From Hymenobacter nitidus (GTDB lineage Bacteria > Bacteroidota > Bacteroidia > Cytophagales > Hymenobacteraceae): a stretch of DNA of 64,000 nucleotides. Below the pieces are notes generated by a model, which did not search any database, was not told where the DNA came from, and saw only the letters and a program-made list of their open reading frames with translations. How positions within the stretch are numbered: the first letter of the stretch is position 1; each line of letters opens with the position of its first letter. The translations under genes were made by a program, and so were the position numbers. The DNA lies in NCBI RefSeq assembly GCF_020447315.1, contig NZ_JAJADQ010000012.1:1-64000 (forward strand). The letters run 5' to 3'. This document shows positions 1 to 7,498 of the stretch, in pieces.

Positions 1-28
1 CCGTAGACCTGACTAGTCAGGTCTACGG
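1..28. repeat. 28-bp perfect palindrome
   Basis: Bases 1-28 equal their own reverse complement with no central loop; the centre CTAG lies at 13-16. It begins at the window edge, so it may be longer. The role is unknown. It could be a terminator hairpin of an unseen upstream gene, but the bases just after it are GC-rich and the first T-run is at 61-68. Confidence 0.9.
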
Positions 29-82
29 GCCCCTCCAGTGCACGGTTTCCGTATCGTGGTCTTTTTTTGCAATGACGTAACC

Positions 83-134
83 TACGACCAGCTTGTGCGT
101 ATCTGCTTAAGCAGATACGCACAAGCTGGTCGTA
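83..134. repeat. 52-bp perfect palindrome
   Basis: Bases 83-134 form a loopless perfect palindrome of 26-nt arms centred on CTTAAG (106-111). No T-run follows on either side, so a plain intrinsic terminator is not an obvious reading. Loopless palindromes this long are usually unstable in replication, which makes its presence notable. Confidence 0.9.
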
Positions 135-434
135 CAATTCGGATCCTTTTGTTGGGATGTAAGCAAAGTAGTATGGATGCGAATCCCTGTACTGTACTTG
201 GATTCTCTTTGTAGGCGAGTGACATCTTCTCTCATTCAGTACCACATAACCGGGTATTCATCCCTACAAACCCATCGTTGGTCCACGAGTGACAGATGCT
301 ATATAACAAATCGCTATACTTGTAACGGGCCTAACATCTGGTTATAGATGTTGCTTGCTAACTTCCTAGCATTCTGACTAAAACATTTCCTTTACTACAA
401 AAAGGGTGTACTAGCCGAACCTGAAAAAAAGCTA

Positions 435-464
435 TTGCGTTATAACCTGAACCTGCTACATTTG
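435..464 (+). promoter_or_regulatory. Bacteroidota-type promoter
   Basis: TTG at 435-437, a 19-bp spacer and TACATTTG at 457-464 match the Bacteroidota housekeeping promoter (-33 TTG, -7 TAnnTTTG). The expected start is near 470, about 45 nt before the ATG at 515. Confidence 0.65.
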
Positions 465-478
465 TCATAATTGTAACC

Positions 479-499
479 AACGGTTATAGAAAAACCGTT
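479..499 (+). promoter_or_regulatory. inverted repeat in 5' leader
   Basis: AACGGTT (479-485) and AACCGTT (493-499) form a 7-bp inverted repeat just downstream of the predicted transcription start. It could be an operator or a leader hairpin of the 515-676 gene. Confidence 0.35.
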
Positions 500-514
500 T
501 AAAAACCGCTAGTC

Positions 515-676
515 ATGTCAACTGACTTCAACACCCAGCAAGCTAATCAGCCTGCTGCTCGCGGTGCGAATGTCATCAGCACCATCTTGAAAATGAAGAA
601 AGCTGCTGATGCAGCTATTCGTAGTGGCCAAGTGAGCAAGCTGAAAGAGGCCGGCTACAACTTTGTTGTATCCTAA
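515..676 (+). CDS. small hypothetical protein, 53 aa
   Basis: I do not recognise this protein. It begins with ATG at 515 and ends with TAA at 674-676. The N-terminal third is rich in Gln, Asn and Ala. The rest looks helical and basic (KMKKAADAAIRSGQVSKLKE). A good promoter lies 50 bp upstream, which supports it as a real gene despite its size. It precedes the 169-aa gene by 45 bp on the same strand and may be co-transcribed with it. No signal peptide or membrane segment is seen. Confidence 0.5.
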   Translation: MSTDFNTQQANQPAARGANVISTILKMKKAADAAIRSGQVSKLKEAGYNFVVS

Positions 677-721
677 GCCACTGATTAAGTACGGGGTAAG
701 TGCTGATAGCCGTAGTGTCCG

Positions 722-1231
722 ATGTTTGACCCGTACTCAATCACAGTAGAAGAAGGCTCTACTTATTCCTTCGTAACCCAACACTCAGTACAATATCAAG
801 CCTACTTTCTGGCTGTCCCTACCTCAGAGGCACCGGAAATCGATGGCTTGATATTTACGTTTTCATTCGTGGCTAATCATGAAGCGTGTGACTTTCTCCC
901 TCCCTCTGATTACCGTGTAAAAGCGACGCTACGCCAAATTATCCGTGATTTTCTGGCGAAAGACTCTGAGCGTGTGTTATGCTTCACTTGTGATTCAAAT
1001 GATGGCAAGCATCACAAAAGACAGATAACCTTTGAGCGGTGGCATAACGAGGAAGACCCCCAGAAGCAGTATTACTACTGGCCATTCTCTATACCAGCAC
1101 CTTCAGAGGATGAACACCCGACTTTAGGCGGGTACTTTATCCACAAGGATCATCCAATGCGCGGTGTTATTCAGGAGCACTTTGTAGAGTCAGTGATGAT
1201 GTTCACAGACATCAAGACTCAGGCAGCCTAA
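722..1231 (+). CDS. DUF6169-like hypothetical protein
   Basis: The 169-aa protein resembles from memory the small Bacteroidota family DUF6169: an opening segment of the type Y-S-F-x-T-x-x-x-V-x-Y, a central hydrophobic strand (IDGLIFTFSFV), and a charged C-terminal part. The family has no known function. It has no signal peptide or membrane segment, so it is probably cytosolic. A strong terminator follows within 20 bp, and the 53-aa gene lies just upstream, so the two probably form one transcription unit. The gene is AT-rich compared with the phage and carbohydrate genes, which fits an accessory gene. The family call is tentative. Confidence 0.6.
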   Translation: MFDPYSITVEEGSTYSFVTQHSVQYQAYFLAVPTSEAPEIDGLIFTFSFVANHEACDFLPPSDYRVKATLRQIIRDFLAKDSERVLCFTCDSNDGKHHKRQITFERWHNEEDPQKQYYYWPFSIPAPSEDEHPTLGGYFIHKDHPMRGVIQEHFVESVMMFTDIKTQAA

Positions 1232-1249
1232 TTTCACTTTGGTATTCGA

Positions 1250-1279
1250 GCCCCGCTTCGAAAGAATGCGGGGCTTTTT
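1250..1279. terminator. intrinsic terminator between convergent genes
   Basis: GCCCCGC (1250-1256) pairs with GCGGGGC (1268-1274), followed by TTTTT. It lies between the plus-strand gene ending at 1231 and the minus-strand gene ending at 1279. Confidence 0.85.
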
Positions 1280-1533
1280 CATGCTTCCAAGTCATGCAGC
1301 TTGACATACGCCGCATAGTCTTCTAGGCACCGCGTGCTGGTAAACGCGCGTGTGCGCAGCATCTCGTTGCTCTCTGGGTCATAGTACACCTCGGCGAAGA
1401 AGGTGCCCATGTGGTAGAGGTTCACGGCATCGTCTTCCTCCCAGCGCGTGGCCAGGAAGGTGCCCTCAGCCCAGATGGCTTTGAGCCGATCCTCGAAGGG
1501 CAGGGCGCGGAAAGCATAGTGGGAGAGGGGCAT
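1279..1533 (-). CDS. conserved small protein with YHMG..F.EVYYDPESNE motif
   Basis: The frame is open further upstream, but the protein-like part starts at ATG 1533 (MPLSHYAFRAL), giving 84 aa. The central motif YHMGTFFAEVYYDPESNE and the C-terminal Y-x-x-Y-V segment resemble small proteins I recall as common in Bacteroidota accessory regions; no function is known. It lies 8 bp downstream of a 40-aa membrane-protein gene on the same strand and ends at the bidirectional terminator. It is probably soluble, with no signal or membrane segment. It could belong to the prophage or to flanking accessory DNA. Confidence 0.65.
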   Translation of the reverse strand: MPLSHYAFRALPFEDRLKAIWAEGTFLATRWEEDDAVNLYHMGTFFAEVYYDPESNEMLRTRAFTSTRCLEDYAAYVKLHDLEA

Positions 1534-1541
1534 CAGAGTAG

Positions 1542-1664
1542 TTATGGATAAAGCCACATCAATAGGCGAGCCAGCCCGATGAGCAGGGCCACACCAAGCA
1601 CTTTCATCCACCACGGTGGGGTGTCTGGGTCTTCGTAGTCGTTGTAGGGAGAGTAGCGGCCCAT
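1542..1664 (-). CDS. small single-pass membrane protein, 40 aa
   Basis: The ORF starts at ATG 1664 and ends at TAA 1544-1542. The N-terminal half is acidic and Tyr/Pro-rich. A membrane segment follows at about residues 19-38 (WMKVLGVALLIGLARLLMWL). It sits between a terminator upstream and the 84-aa gene 8 bp downstream, so the two likely form a two-gene unit. The function is unknown. Confidence 0.5.
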   Translation of the reverse strand: MGRYSPYNDYEDPDTPPWWMKVLGVALLIGLARLLMWLYP

Positions 1665-1678
1665 ATAGGCAAGAAACG

Positions 1679-1708
1679 AAAAAGCCCCGACCTGCGCCGG
1701 GGCTTTTT
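1679..1708. terminator. bidirectional intrinsic terminator
   Basis: AAAAAGCCCCG and CGGGGCTTTTT form a stem at 1679-1708 with an A-run on one side and a T-run on the other. It separates the T9SS gene (1773-2552, minus) from the minus-strand small genes. Confidence 0.85.
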
Positions 1709-1772
1709 GCTACAATAGGCTTTGCCCAGTGCACACCTCTGTGAATTCTGGGCAAGGCAAATATATAGTGGC

Positions 1773-2552
1773 TTATCGGCTCACAACAAACTTCTTACCG
1801 GCAGTGGCTCCAGTGGCCGAGGTTACCCGGTACACGTAGGTGCCGGCGGGTAGCTCCCGTGCGCTGAGCTGCAGGTGGTCAAACGTCGCGTCGACCTGGT
1901 ACGACTTCACCACTTGGCCTGTCATGTTGAGCACGTCGAGCGTGGCCACCTCGCCTTTCTTCACCAAGTAAGGTAGGCGGATAGATTCAGCGGCTGGGTT
2001 GGGGTAGGGGGAGGCTGTGAGTTCATCCAGTTTGGTGGACGCTTTAAGTGGTGTGTACGTGCCACCTATGCTATAAAACCTAGGGCCTTCCTTAGTCCGC
2101 TTTATGTTGTAATTACGGTCAACGATCATCTTAGTCCCCAAGGGAGAGTTAAAAAACTCTACTGACGACACAGAATCAATGCTGGCTAGTAACGTACCAG
2201 CTTCTGTAATTACTTTGTATGCTGTATTTGAGTACGTTGGGGTTGAAACCTTAATGCCGAACTCCAGTGCTGCATCTTGATTGAAGAGCTTGTCACTTAC
2301 TAGCTCAATGTAAAAGTTGCTACTCAGCAGTGCTGTTGGTAAAGTGACTTGTCGAAACAGAGAATGGTCTTGATTGTAAAGTCGAACAGCAGGGTCGTTA
2401 TCCACCGTCAAAACATACTTTACGGCACCAGTAGACAGCTTAATAGGAGTCACGTAGCTGCCACTGTTACGAGTGTACTCTTTCTCAAAAGTTATTTGAG
2501 CACTGGCGGCAAAAGCGGAAAACGAAAGAATGAGAGTAAATAGTCTTTTCAT
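1773..2552 (-). CDS. T9SS type A sorting domain-containing secreted protein
   Basis: The start is set at ATG 2552, which begins a good signal peptide (MKRLFTLILSFSAFAASAQ); the frame extends 8 codons further but without signal character. The mature part, about residues 20-170, is unrecognised and beta-rich. The last 80 residues are a type IX secretion sorting domain with the typical SPYPNPAAESI, VLNMTGQVV and LPAGTYVYRV blocks. The protein should be exported by Sec and then through the T9SS outer-membrane machinery. It lies directly downstream of the phage late operon on the same strand, separated by a hairpin, so it is either host DNA at the prophage edge or phage cargo. It is AT-richer than the late genes. 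Confidence 0.85.
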   Translation of the reverse strand: MKRLFTLILSFSAFAASAQITFEKEYTRNSGSYVTPIKLSTGAVKYVLTVDNDPAVRLYNQDHSLFRQVTLPTALLSSNFYIELVSDKLFNQDAALEFGIKVSTPTYSNTAYKVITEAGTLLASIDSVSSVEFFNSPLGTKMIVDRNYNIKRTKEGPRFYSIGGTYTPLKASTKLDELTASPYPNPAAESIRLPYLVKKGEVATLDVLNMTGQVVKSYQVDATFDHLQLSARELPAGTYVYRVTSATGATAGKKFVVSR

Positions 2553-2555
2553 AAA

Positions 2556-2609
2556 ATGACTTAGAGTGAAGCGCAAAGCTATGCATTTGTAATATTCACC
2601 CTAAGTCAT
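2556..2609 (-). terminator. inverted repeat between tail-fibre gene and T9SS gene
   Basis: A 15-nt arm at 2556-2570 pairs with 2595-2609 (14 of 15 positions), with a 24-nt loop. On the minus strand it follows the tail-fibre stop and is followed by TTTT. It may end the late operon, or act in the leader of the T9SS gene that starts at 2552. Confidence 0.5.
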
Positions 2610-2629
2610 CTCATGCTAAAAGCTGTGGA

Positions 2630-3475
2630 CTAGAGCCCGATCCACTGGCGAGCTGCCAGAGTGATGAACGGCTGGCGGTTTTCGTGTGCTTGTCCACCAC
2701 CGGCAGGGTCCGTCTGGAACATGGCTGGTCCTTCACCACCTTTTACTCCTCCTTTCAGCGTAACGCTACCATCATTAGGCCCATTAGGCGAATACGAATC
2801 CCGCTGCCGGTGCACGTGATTCGGCATCTGGGCCGCCGTCAGCGTGACCGTCTTTACGCCCCCGGTTTTGCCAATGGTATCGTAATCCGGATCGGCCGCA
2901 TCGAGAGCCACCGCAACACGCGACCTGATATTTTTCGTGCCATTGTTCCCGTCGGCCCGGGCCCAGCCGTAGGCCTCCGTCCCATACTTACCCAACCCAT
3001 TCTCGTAGTCGTCGCTATTCCACTCGGCCAGCCACTGAATTTCGGATTTGGCCCGTAGCCGCGCCTGCTGCACGTGCCACCACGTTTTAGTGCCGGTCGC
3101 CAGCACGGGAATCTTGCTGACGGGTTCCGCCGATGCCTCCCGGCAGAGAGCTTGCTGTTCCACGATACCGGCCCGACTGGAGCCATCGGCATAGGCCCGT
3201 TCCTGGATGGCTTCCACCGGCCCAAGCACCAGCTCCGCCGGCAGCACCTGGTTACTGGCCCCCACGAACCGCACAATCTGCCCGCCCAGGAATACGATGC
3301 CACTACCAATATTATAAGCATTCGGGCCGGCAGGAGTGACTTTGCAGCCCTCCAGGACGAAGGAGCCATTGCCCAAAAACTGAGCACTCATGGCCGTGTA
3401 GATTTCCTGTTGGGGTACGATCAGGTCATCGTTGGTGATTTCGCGGCCGTTAATGTCGGCTTGTAACATTTGCAT
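2630..3475 (-). CDS. tail fibre / tail collar protein
   Basis: The start is ATG 3475 (MQMLQADINGREI), giving 281 aa; the longer frame upstream is Pro/Ser-rich noise. The C-terminal part has the usual features of collar-type tail fibres: a YGWARADGNNGTKNIRSRV block, then AAQMPNHVH and ending ENRQPFITLAARQWIGL. Such proteins sit at the baseplate and bind the host surface. It is the last gene of the minus-strand late operon, 10 bp after the 185-aa gene, and is followed by a hairpin. Confidence 0.85.
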   Translation of the reverse strand: MQMLQADINGREITNDDLIVPQQEIYTAMSAQFLGNGSFVLEGCKVTPAGPNAYNIGSGIVFLGGQIVRFVGASNQVLPAELVLGPVEAIQERAYADGSSRAGIVEQQALCREASAEPVSKIPVLATGTKTWWHVQQARLRAKSEIQWLAEWNSDDYENGLGKYGTEAYGWARADGNNGTKNIRSRVAVALDAADPDYDTIGKTGGVKTVTLTAAQMPNHVHRQRDSYSPNGPNDGSVTLKGGVKGGEGPAMFQTDPAGGGQAHENRQPFITLAARQWIGL

Positions 3476-3485
3476 AGGAAAGCGC

Positions 3486-4043
3486 TTAAAAGAAAACTGT
3501 CGTGTGTTGAATGGTGGCCAGCTTGTAGCGCACGATGAAGGCGTCGAGTCTGGCGTAGTAAGCCCTGGTGCCGGCGGCATCGCTGGCATCGGGTAGCAAG
3601 GAAGCCGGTACAAAGACCGTGAACCCGGCAGCGACGGCCTCCCGGGTAAAGCGCAAAAACCGCTGGGTGCGGTCGGGCTCGGCTTCGAACCAGACTGGTA
3701 TCGGTGGCTGTGCCTCTACCTTGAAAGAGAGAAAGAGTGGCTGCACGTCCACATCATTGTTCTCGATGTAGATCCGGCGCAAGGCCGGATCGAACGTGTC
3801 ATTCAGCGCCTTCTCAAACAGCAGCGTCTGCGAGTTGTAGCTGAGCAGCACGCGCACGCGCTGGGCATAGCTCTGCAGCTGCTGGTTGAGCTCGACTACT
3901 GGACGGAGCAGGCAGAGCAGCCAGGCGACCATGCGCGGGCGCCTCAGGAAAGAAGGCAGCAGGTCCCGCACCAGCGCCGGCACCTCCAGCTGCGTGCCGG
4001 CGTCGCTGGGCAGCTTGCTAATCGTCTTGTTTGGGTTAGCCAT
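3486..4043 (-). CDS. phage tail/baseplate-associated protein (gpI or gp48 position)
   Basis: The 185-aa protein overlaps the end of the baseplate J gene by 8 bp. I do not recognise a domain with certainty. Its place, directly between baseplate J and the tail fibre, is that of P2 gpI or Mu gp48, which link baseplate and fibre. The N-terminal half is helical with a hydrophobic run near residues 38-50 (MVAWLLCLLRPVV); the C-terminal half is mixed. The functional call is by position. Confidence 0.55.
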   Translation of the reverse strand: MANPNKTISKLPSDAGTQLEVPALVRDLLPSFLRRPRMVAWLLCLLRPVVELNQQLQSYAQRVRVLLSYNSQTLLFEKALNDTFDPALRRIYIENNDVDVQPLFLSFKVEAQPPIPVWFEAEPDRTQRFLRFTREAVAAGFTVFVPASLLPDASDAAGTRAYYARLDAFIVRYKLATIQHTTVFF

Positions 4044-4860
4044 TGTAGGGGATGAATTCCAGGGTGTCGAGCCAGCTCAGGCCGGACTCATCTTCTTCTA
4101 CTACATAGCCCGCTCGGGTTTCCCACACGCGGTCGAATACTACGGGCAGGTCATTGCCCAGCCGAATGGATGCCTCCACAATGTCCTGGTCAATGATGCC
4201 GGGCACTTTCTGAAACTCGTCTACCAGCTTGGCTTTGTAGAGCACGCCGGCAAAGTCTAAGGCCTTGGTGTAGGTGGTCAGGCCCGCCCGCAGCGCCGGC
4301 TTTATCTGGCCCTCCAGGTCGCGCAACGGGTCGTAGTACACCTGGCCGTGGAGCTGCAGGCGGTCGGCTTCCCGGCTCACCAGGCTGATTTTCACACCAG
4401 CCGGCCGGATGCGGTCCAGGTAGGAAAACACCTGTACCTGTTCCTCATCCGTCAGGCCCCGAAGCGTGTCGGCCGTGGTGCCCAGGCCGGCGACCTTGAT
4501 AATGAGCTTGCCTTTGGTATCCTCCTTGGCCGCGGCCCGTGTCACGATGCGGGCACCGGTGGAGCCCACCTTATACTGAATGATGTTGTTGCGCACCTCC
4601 AGCGTGTCGTTGAGTTGAAACAGCAGCACCTGCCGCTGAAACCAGGTTGGCGTGCCGTACTGGTTATTGGCAATGGCCGTATCGACATCGGCCCGGAGCC
4701 CATCCATGAGCACCTCGTGAAAGTGGTGCACCGTGGCCACCACGTAGGCCCACAGCCGGTGCAGGGCTGTCGCGGAGGGCGAGCTCAGCGCGGCCAGCTC
4801 GGGACTGGTGGCGCGGGCCACCTGGATAGAATCAAAGATTTCGGGTATCGTGCGGGCCAT
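4036..4860 (-). CDS. baseplate J-like protein
   Basis: The 274-aa protein has the baseplate J layout: helical N-terminus, then a middle domain ending with D-R-I-R-P-A-G-V (about 147-155), then a C-terminal part with VDEFQKVPGIID, like the last domain of gpJ, which forms the baseplate wedge. The next gene starts within its last codons. The gene upstream (77 aa) ends 1 bp before it starts. Confidence 0.75.
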   Translation of the reverse strand: MARTIPEIFDSIQVARATSPELAALSSPSATALHRLWAYVVATVHHFHEVLMDGLRADVDTAIANNQYGTPTWFQRQVLLFQLNDTLEVRNNIIQYKVGSTGARIVTRAAAKEDTKGKLIIKVAGLGTTADTLRGLTDEEQVQVFSYLDRIRPAGVKISLVSREADRLQLHGQVYYDPLRDLEGQIKPALRAGLTTYTKALDFAGVLYKAKLVDEFQKVPGIIDQDIVEASIRLGNDLPVVFDRVWETRAGYVVEEDESGLSWLDTLEFIPYNG

Positions 4861-4861
4861 C

Positions 4862-5095
4862 TTAAATCGTCAGAGAGTGAAAAGGAGGATGCACCGGGAA
4901 GTCCACCGCCCCGAGCGTGGTGATGGTGATGGTGGTATCAGCGAAGATTTCCGGGAAGTCGAGCAGGCTGCACAGGGCACACACGTAGCGGCCATCAATG
5001 GAGCGGGTGGCCCGGAAGGTGTTTTGGCCGTTCACGTAGCCGGCGAAGCGGGTGGCGAAACTGGCTGAAACCACGGCGTAGTAGTTAGACAACAT
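4862..5095 (-). CDS. small phage tail-module protein, unknown
   Basis: This is a 77-aa protein starting at ATG 5095, inside the last codons of the upstream structural gene (11-bp overlap). It has no recognised domain; the sequence is beta-rich with two Cys (CALCSL). Tight overlap on both sides shows that it belongs to the baseplate operon. The role is unknown. Confidence 0.55.
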   Translation of the reverse strand: MLSNYYAVVSASFATRFAGYVNGQNTFRATRSIDGRYVCALCSLLDFPEIFADTTITITTLGAVDFPVHPPFHSLTI

Positions 5096-5936
5096 ATCGA
5101 TTGAGGGCTAGTTGAAACTCTCTGTTGAGCTGCTCGATGGCGGCCAGTTCTACCGGTGTGAGGCCTTGCTTGGCATACCAGGCGGTGCCGCACTCCCGGG
5201 TGGTGCCGTAGAGCACGTCGAAAATCAGCAGGCCCCCGATGGTGAGAATGTTGGTGGGCAGTAGGCCCTCGAAGGGCTGCGAAACCAGTTGCACAGTATC
5301 CCGGTACAGGGCCGCCGGCGTGCCGGTGCCAAACGAGCTGGTCATAAAATGGCCGTAGCCCGGGCCGGCTTCCCCGTACATGCTGGAGCCGGCATTGCGC
5401 GCCGCCGGTCGGCCATCGGTGCCCTTGGTCACCAGCAGCAAACTTTGAGAAGGCGTGTTGTTGCTGCCCATGTCGATTTCACCCGGGGCAATAATGTCCT
5501 CCCGGCTGTAATAGCCCATGGCCACGCCGGTTTCCTCCGTCGAAACGCCCGCGGGCGTCAAGTGGCTCAGGGCATACTGTGTGGTGCCGTTCCAGTCGAT
5601 GCCGGTGGCCGCGTGCAGCGGGCTACCCACAAATTCCTGCCGGAACGCATCGTTCGTATCGCGCGGGTCCCGCAGGTTCCATTTGTGGCTGAAGGCGGTG
5701 CCGCCAATCAGCGGATACCAAAAGCCCAGCTTCCACCACACGCCGGAATCCTTGAGGCCTTTTACCAACCGGTTCAGGGCGCTCCACAGGCCCGAGCCGC
5801 CAATTTCGTACGGGGTATCCGGGTAGTAGATGCCCCCGTATACGATGCCTGCCGCCTGCAGAAAGGCCCGGGCGTCGGCGTCGAATACCGTGGCCGGGTG
5901 AAAGCCCGGGTTAAGAATGGAAAACGCGCTCGTCAT
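5085..5936 (-). CDS. phage structural protein with lectin-like (YPF/LIGG) domain
   Basis: The start is ATG 5936, overlapping the stop of the preceding fibre gene by one base, giving 283 aa. Residues about 55-140 carry a pattern I recall from many phage structural proteins: W-x-K-L-x-x-x-Y-P-L-I-G-G, then H-K-W-N-L-R-x-P-x-D-T, then YALSHLTP and MGYYSRED. It is probably a beta-sandwich (concanavalin-like) particle protein of the fibre region. The order fibre, lectin-like protein, baseplate suggests a role in host-surface contact. Confidence 0.6.
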   Translation of the reverse strand: MTSAFSILNPGFHPATVFDADARAFLQAAGIVYGGIYYPDTPYEIGGSGLWSALNRLVKGLKDSGVWWKLGFWYPLIGGTAFSHKWNLRDPRDTNDAFRQEFVGSPLHAATGIDWNGTTQYALSHLTPAGVSTEETGVAMGYYSREDIIAPGEIDMGSNNTPSQSLLLVTKGTDGRPAARNAGSSMYGEAGPGYGHFMTSSFGTGTPAALYRDTVQLVSQPFEGLLPTNILTIGGLLIFDVLYGTTRECGTAWYAKQGLTPVELAAIEQLNREFQLALNRYVV

Positions 5937-7489
5937 TATTTCACCAGGGAAAACACGGCCGTCACGTCGCTTTCCAGCGGGCCGAAGCAGTACAAACTCA
6001 GGATGCCTTTCTTGTTGGCGGGTAGGGCGGCCGGCGCTCCCTCGCCCAGCCAGTCCCACCCGGCCGGAAAGGCCAGCGTACGGCTACTGGCGTCGCAGAT
6101 AATGCGGATCATCTTCTGCCGGGCATTGCCCCGGTTGCTCGTGCCCGAAATCGTCAGGTTGCCCGCCAGCACGAGGTTGCGCACGTTATCGGTGGCAAAG
6201 TCCACCGTGACCGACGCGGCATAGCCCATGGCCGACAGCACGTCAGCGGGAGCCTTGCCGTTCCAGGATGCCTTTTCCGCGTCGGTCACGAAACGCGCTG
6301 TAGCGGAGGTCAGAATCTGGGCCGGGGCAAATTTGCCATCCCCGTCCGGGTCGTAGGTGCTGGCCAGCATGTCACCGCCCACGGTGGCCTCCGGGAGCTG
6401 ATCCGCCGGCACCTTGCCCGTCGCATCGAGGGCGGCGTAGCCGTTGGGCTGGCCTTTCTCCGCCGCGCCCTGCTTGCCGTTCCAGGTGTTCCTTTCCGCA
6501 TCGGACACAAACCGGGCAGCCGCGGTGGTCACAATCTGCCCGGGGCTGAATTTGCCGTCGCCGTCCGGGTCGTAGGTGGCGGCCATCATGTCGCCACCGG
6601 TCACGGCACCGGGTAAGTGCTCAGCCGGCACCTTGCCGTTGTCGTCCAGGCCGGCGTAGCCACCGGGCTGCCCTTTCTTGGCGCTTTCTTCGCGGGCATC
6701 CCAGCTTTGGATCTGCGTATCCTCCACGAACATCCGGGAGGCGGTGGGCTCAATCAGCGCCGCCGAAATCTTGCCGTCGTTGTTCGGGTCGTACACTGAC
6801 CGGAGCATGGCATCCCCCGCCACGGGCACCTCGCCGGTGGGGGCAGCACTGGCAGTGAAGCGCAGGCGCCAGATATCGAATTCATCCGTGCCGTTGCTCA
6901 GCTCTGGCCGGCCCACGCACTCGTAGAGGGCGTACTGGGTTTCACTCAGCAGGTGGTACCAGGCATCCCCCGTCCGGCCCGGGTTGGCATTGGTCGGGGC
7001 GTAGGATTGCCAATTGATGGTATTGCCATCGGCTCCGTTCTGACCATCCTGGTAGTCCACCCCTTTGATGGGCGTATAGCCATTTTCCCCGTCCCGGTAG
7101 TCCACCCCCTTGATGGGCGTATAGCCGGGCTCCCCGTCGAAATAGTCTTTGCCCTTCACCGGCGTTTTGCCATCCTTGCCCCGCATGGTGAACTTGTACA
7201 CCCAGCCTGTTGCCTGCTTGCGCGACAGGTCGCCGGTGGTTTCGTTCAGGTACACATCGTTCAAGCTGCCCAGGGAGGCGACCGGTGCTCCAGCACCAGA
7301 CAGGATTTCATTGGCGTGCGTGACGGTAAAGAGGGCCGCTATTAGCGCCTCTTCGTAGGCCAGCACTTCCTCCGTCCGGACCTTATTCTCTGGGTTCGCG
7401 GGGTTGAATGGCCGGAAAACCTGACGCGCCAGCAGCTGGAGCTGGAGCATCAGGGGTTGCGTAATGCCGATAGGGTTAGAAGCTGCCAT
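5936..7489 (-). CDS. repeat-containing tail fibre protein
   Basis: The 517-aa protein is modular. Residues 1-100 form an attachment-type N-terminus. Residues 106-150 are three 15-aa collagen-like repeats of the form G-x-T-P-x-K-G-x-D-Y-x-D-G. Residues 225-412 are two full and one partial copies of a 74-aa repeat, each with a DPDGDGK or DPNNDGK loop that looks Ca-binding, and the phrase G-x-V-P-A-x-x-L-P. The C-terminus is a beta-rich receptor-type domain. It starts the distal half of the tail module and overlaps the next gene by one base (TAATG). Confidence 0.7.
   Translation of the reverse strand: MAASNPIGITQPLMLQLQLLARQVFRPFNPANPENKVRTEEVLAYEEALIAALFTVTHANEILSGAGAPVASLGSLNDVYLNETTGDLSRKQATGWVYKFTMRGKDGKTPVKGKDYFDGEPGYTPIKGVDYRDGENGYTPIKGVDYQDGQNGADGNTINWQSYAPTNANPGRTGDAWYHLLSETQYALYECVGRPELSNGTDEFDIWRLRFTASAAPTGEVPVAGDAMLRSVYDPNNDGKISAALIEPTASRMFVEDTQIQSWDAREESAKKGQPGGYAGLDDNGKVPAEHLPGAVTGGDMMAATYDPDGDGKFSPGQIVTTAAARFVSDAERNTWNGKQGAAEKGQPNGYAALDATGKVPADQLPEATVGGDMLASTYDPDGDGKFAPAQILTSATARFVTDAEKASWNGKAPADVLSAMGYAASVTVDFATDNVRNLVLAGNLTISGTSNRGNARQKMIRIICDASSRTLAFPAGWDWLGEGAPAALPANKKGILSLYCFGPLESDVTAVFSLVK
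6254..6817 (-). repeat. coding tandem repeats in tail fibre (about 222 bp unit)
   Basis: This region codes for residues 225-412 of the fibre: about 2.5 copies of a 74-residue unit. Units two and three are closest to each other. Such arrays can change length by recombination and so change fibre length. Confidence 0.75.
7040..7174 (-). repeat. coding tandem repeats (45 bp unit, collagen-like)
   Basis: Three 45-bp units encode GxTPxKGxDYxDGxx; the second and third differ at few positions in DNA. They form a short collagen-like rod. Confidence 0.75.
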
Positions 7490-7498
7490 TATTCTGTA

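Larger units (their letters stand above)
1..514. other. gene-free stretch with palindromes and a promoter
   Basis: No open frame of useful length with protein-like composition is seen here. The stretch holds the two perfect palindromes (1-28, 83-134), an AT-rich tract, and the promoter for the small gene at 515. Nothing else is recognised in 135-430. Confidence 0.6.

Noticed and set aside
2684..5068. Plus-strand frames opposite the tail-fibre and baseplate genes
   Set aside because: They are GC-frame shadows with Arg/Pro/Ala-rich products and no domain; the minus-strand frames have clear phage proteins with operon-type overlaps.
7040..7174. 45-bp repeats as a CRISPR array
   Set aside because: The units abut without spacers and encode collagen-like repeats in frame with a tail fibre; no CRISPR array is seen anywhere in the window.
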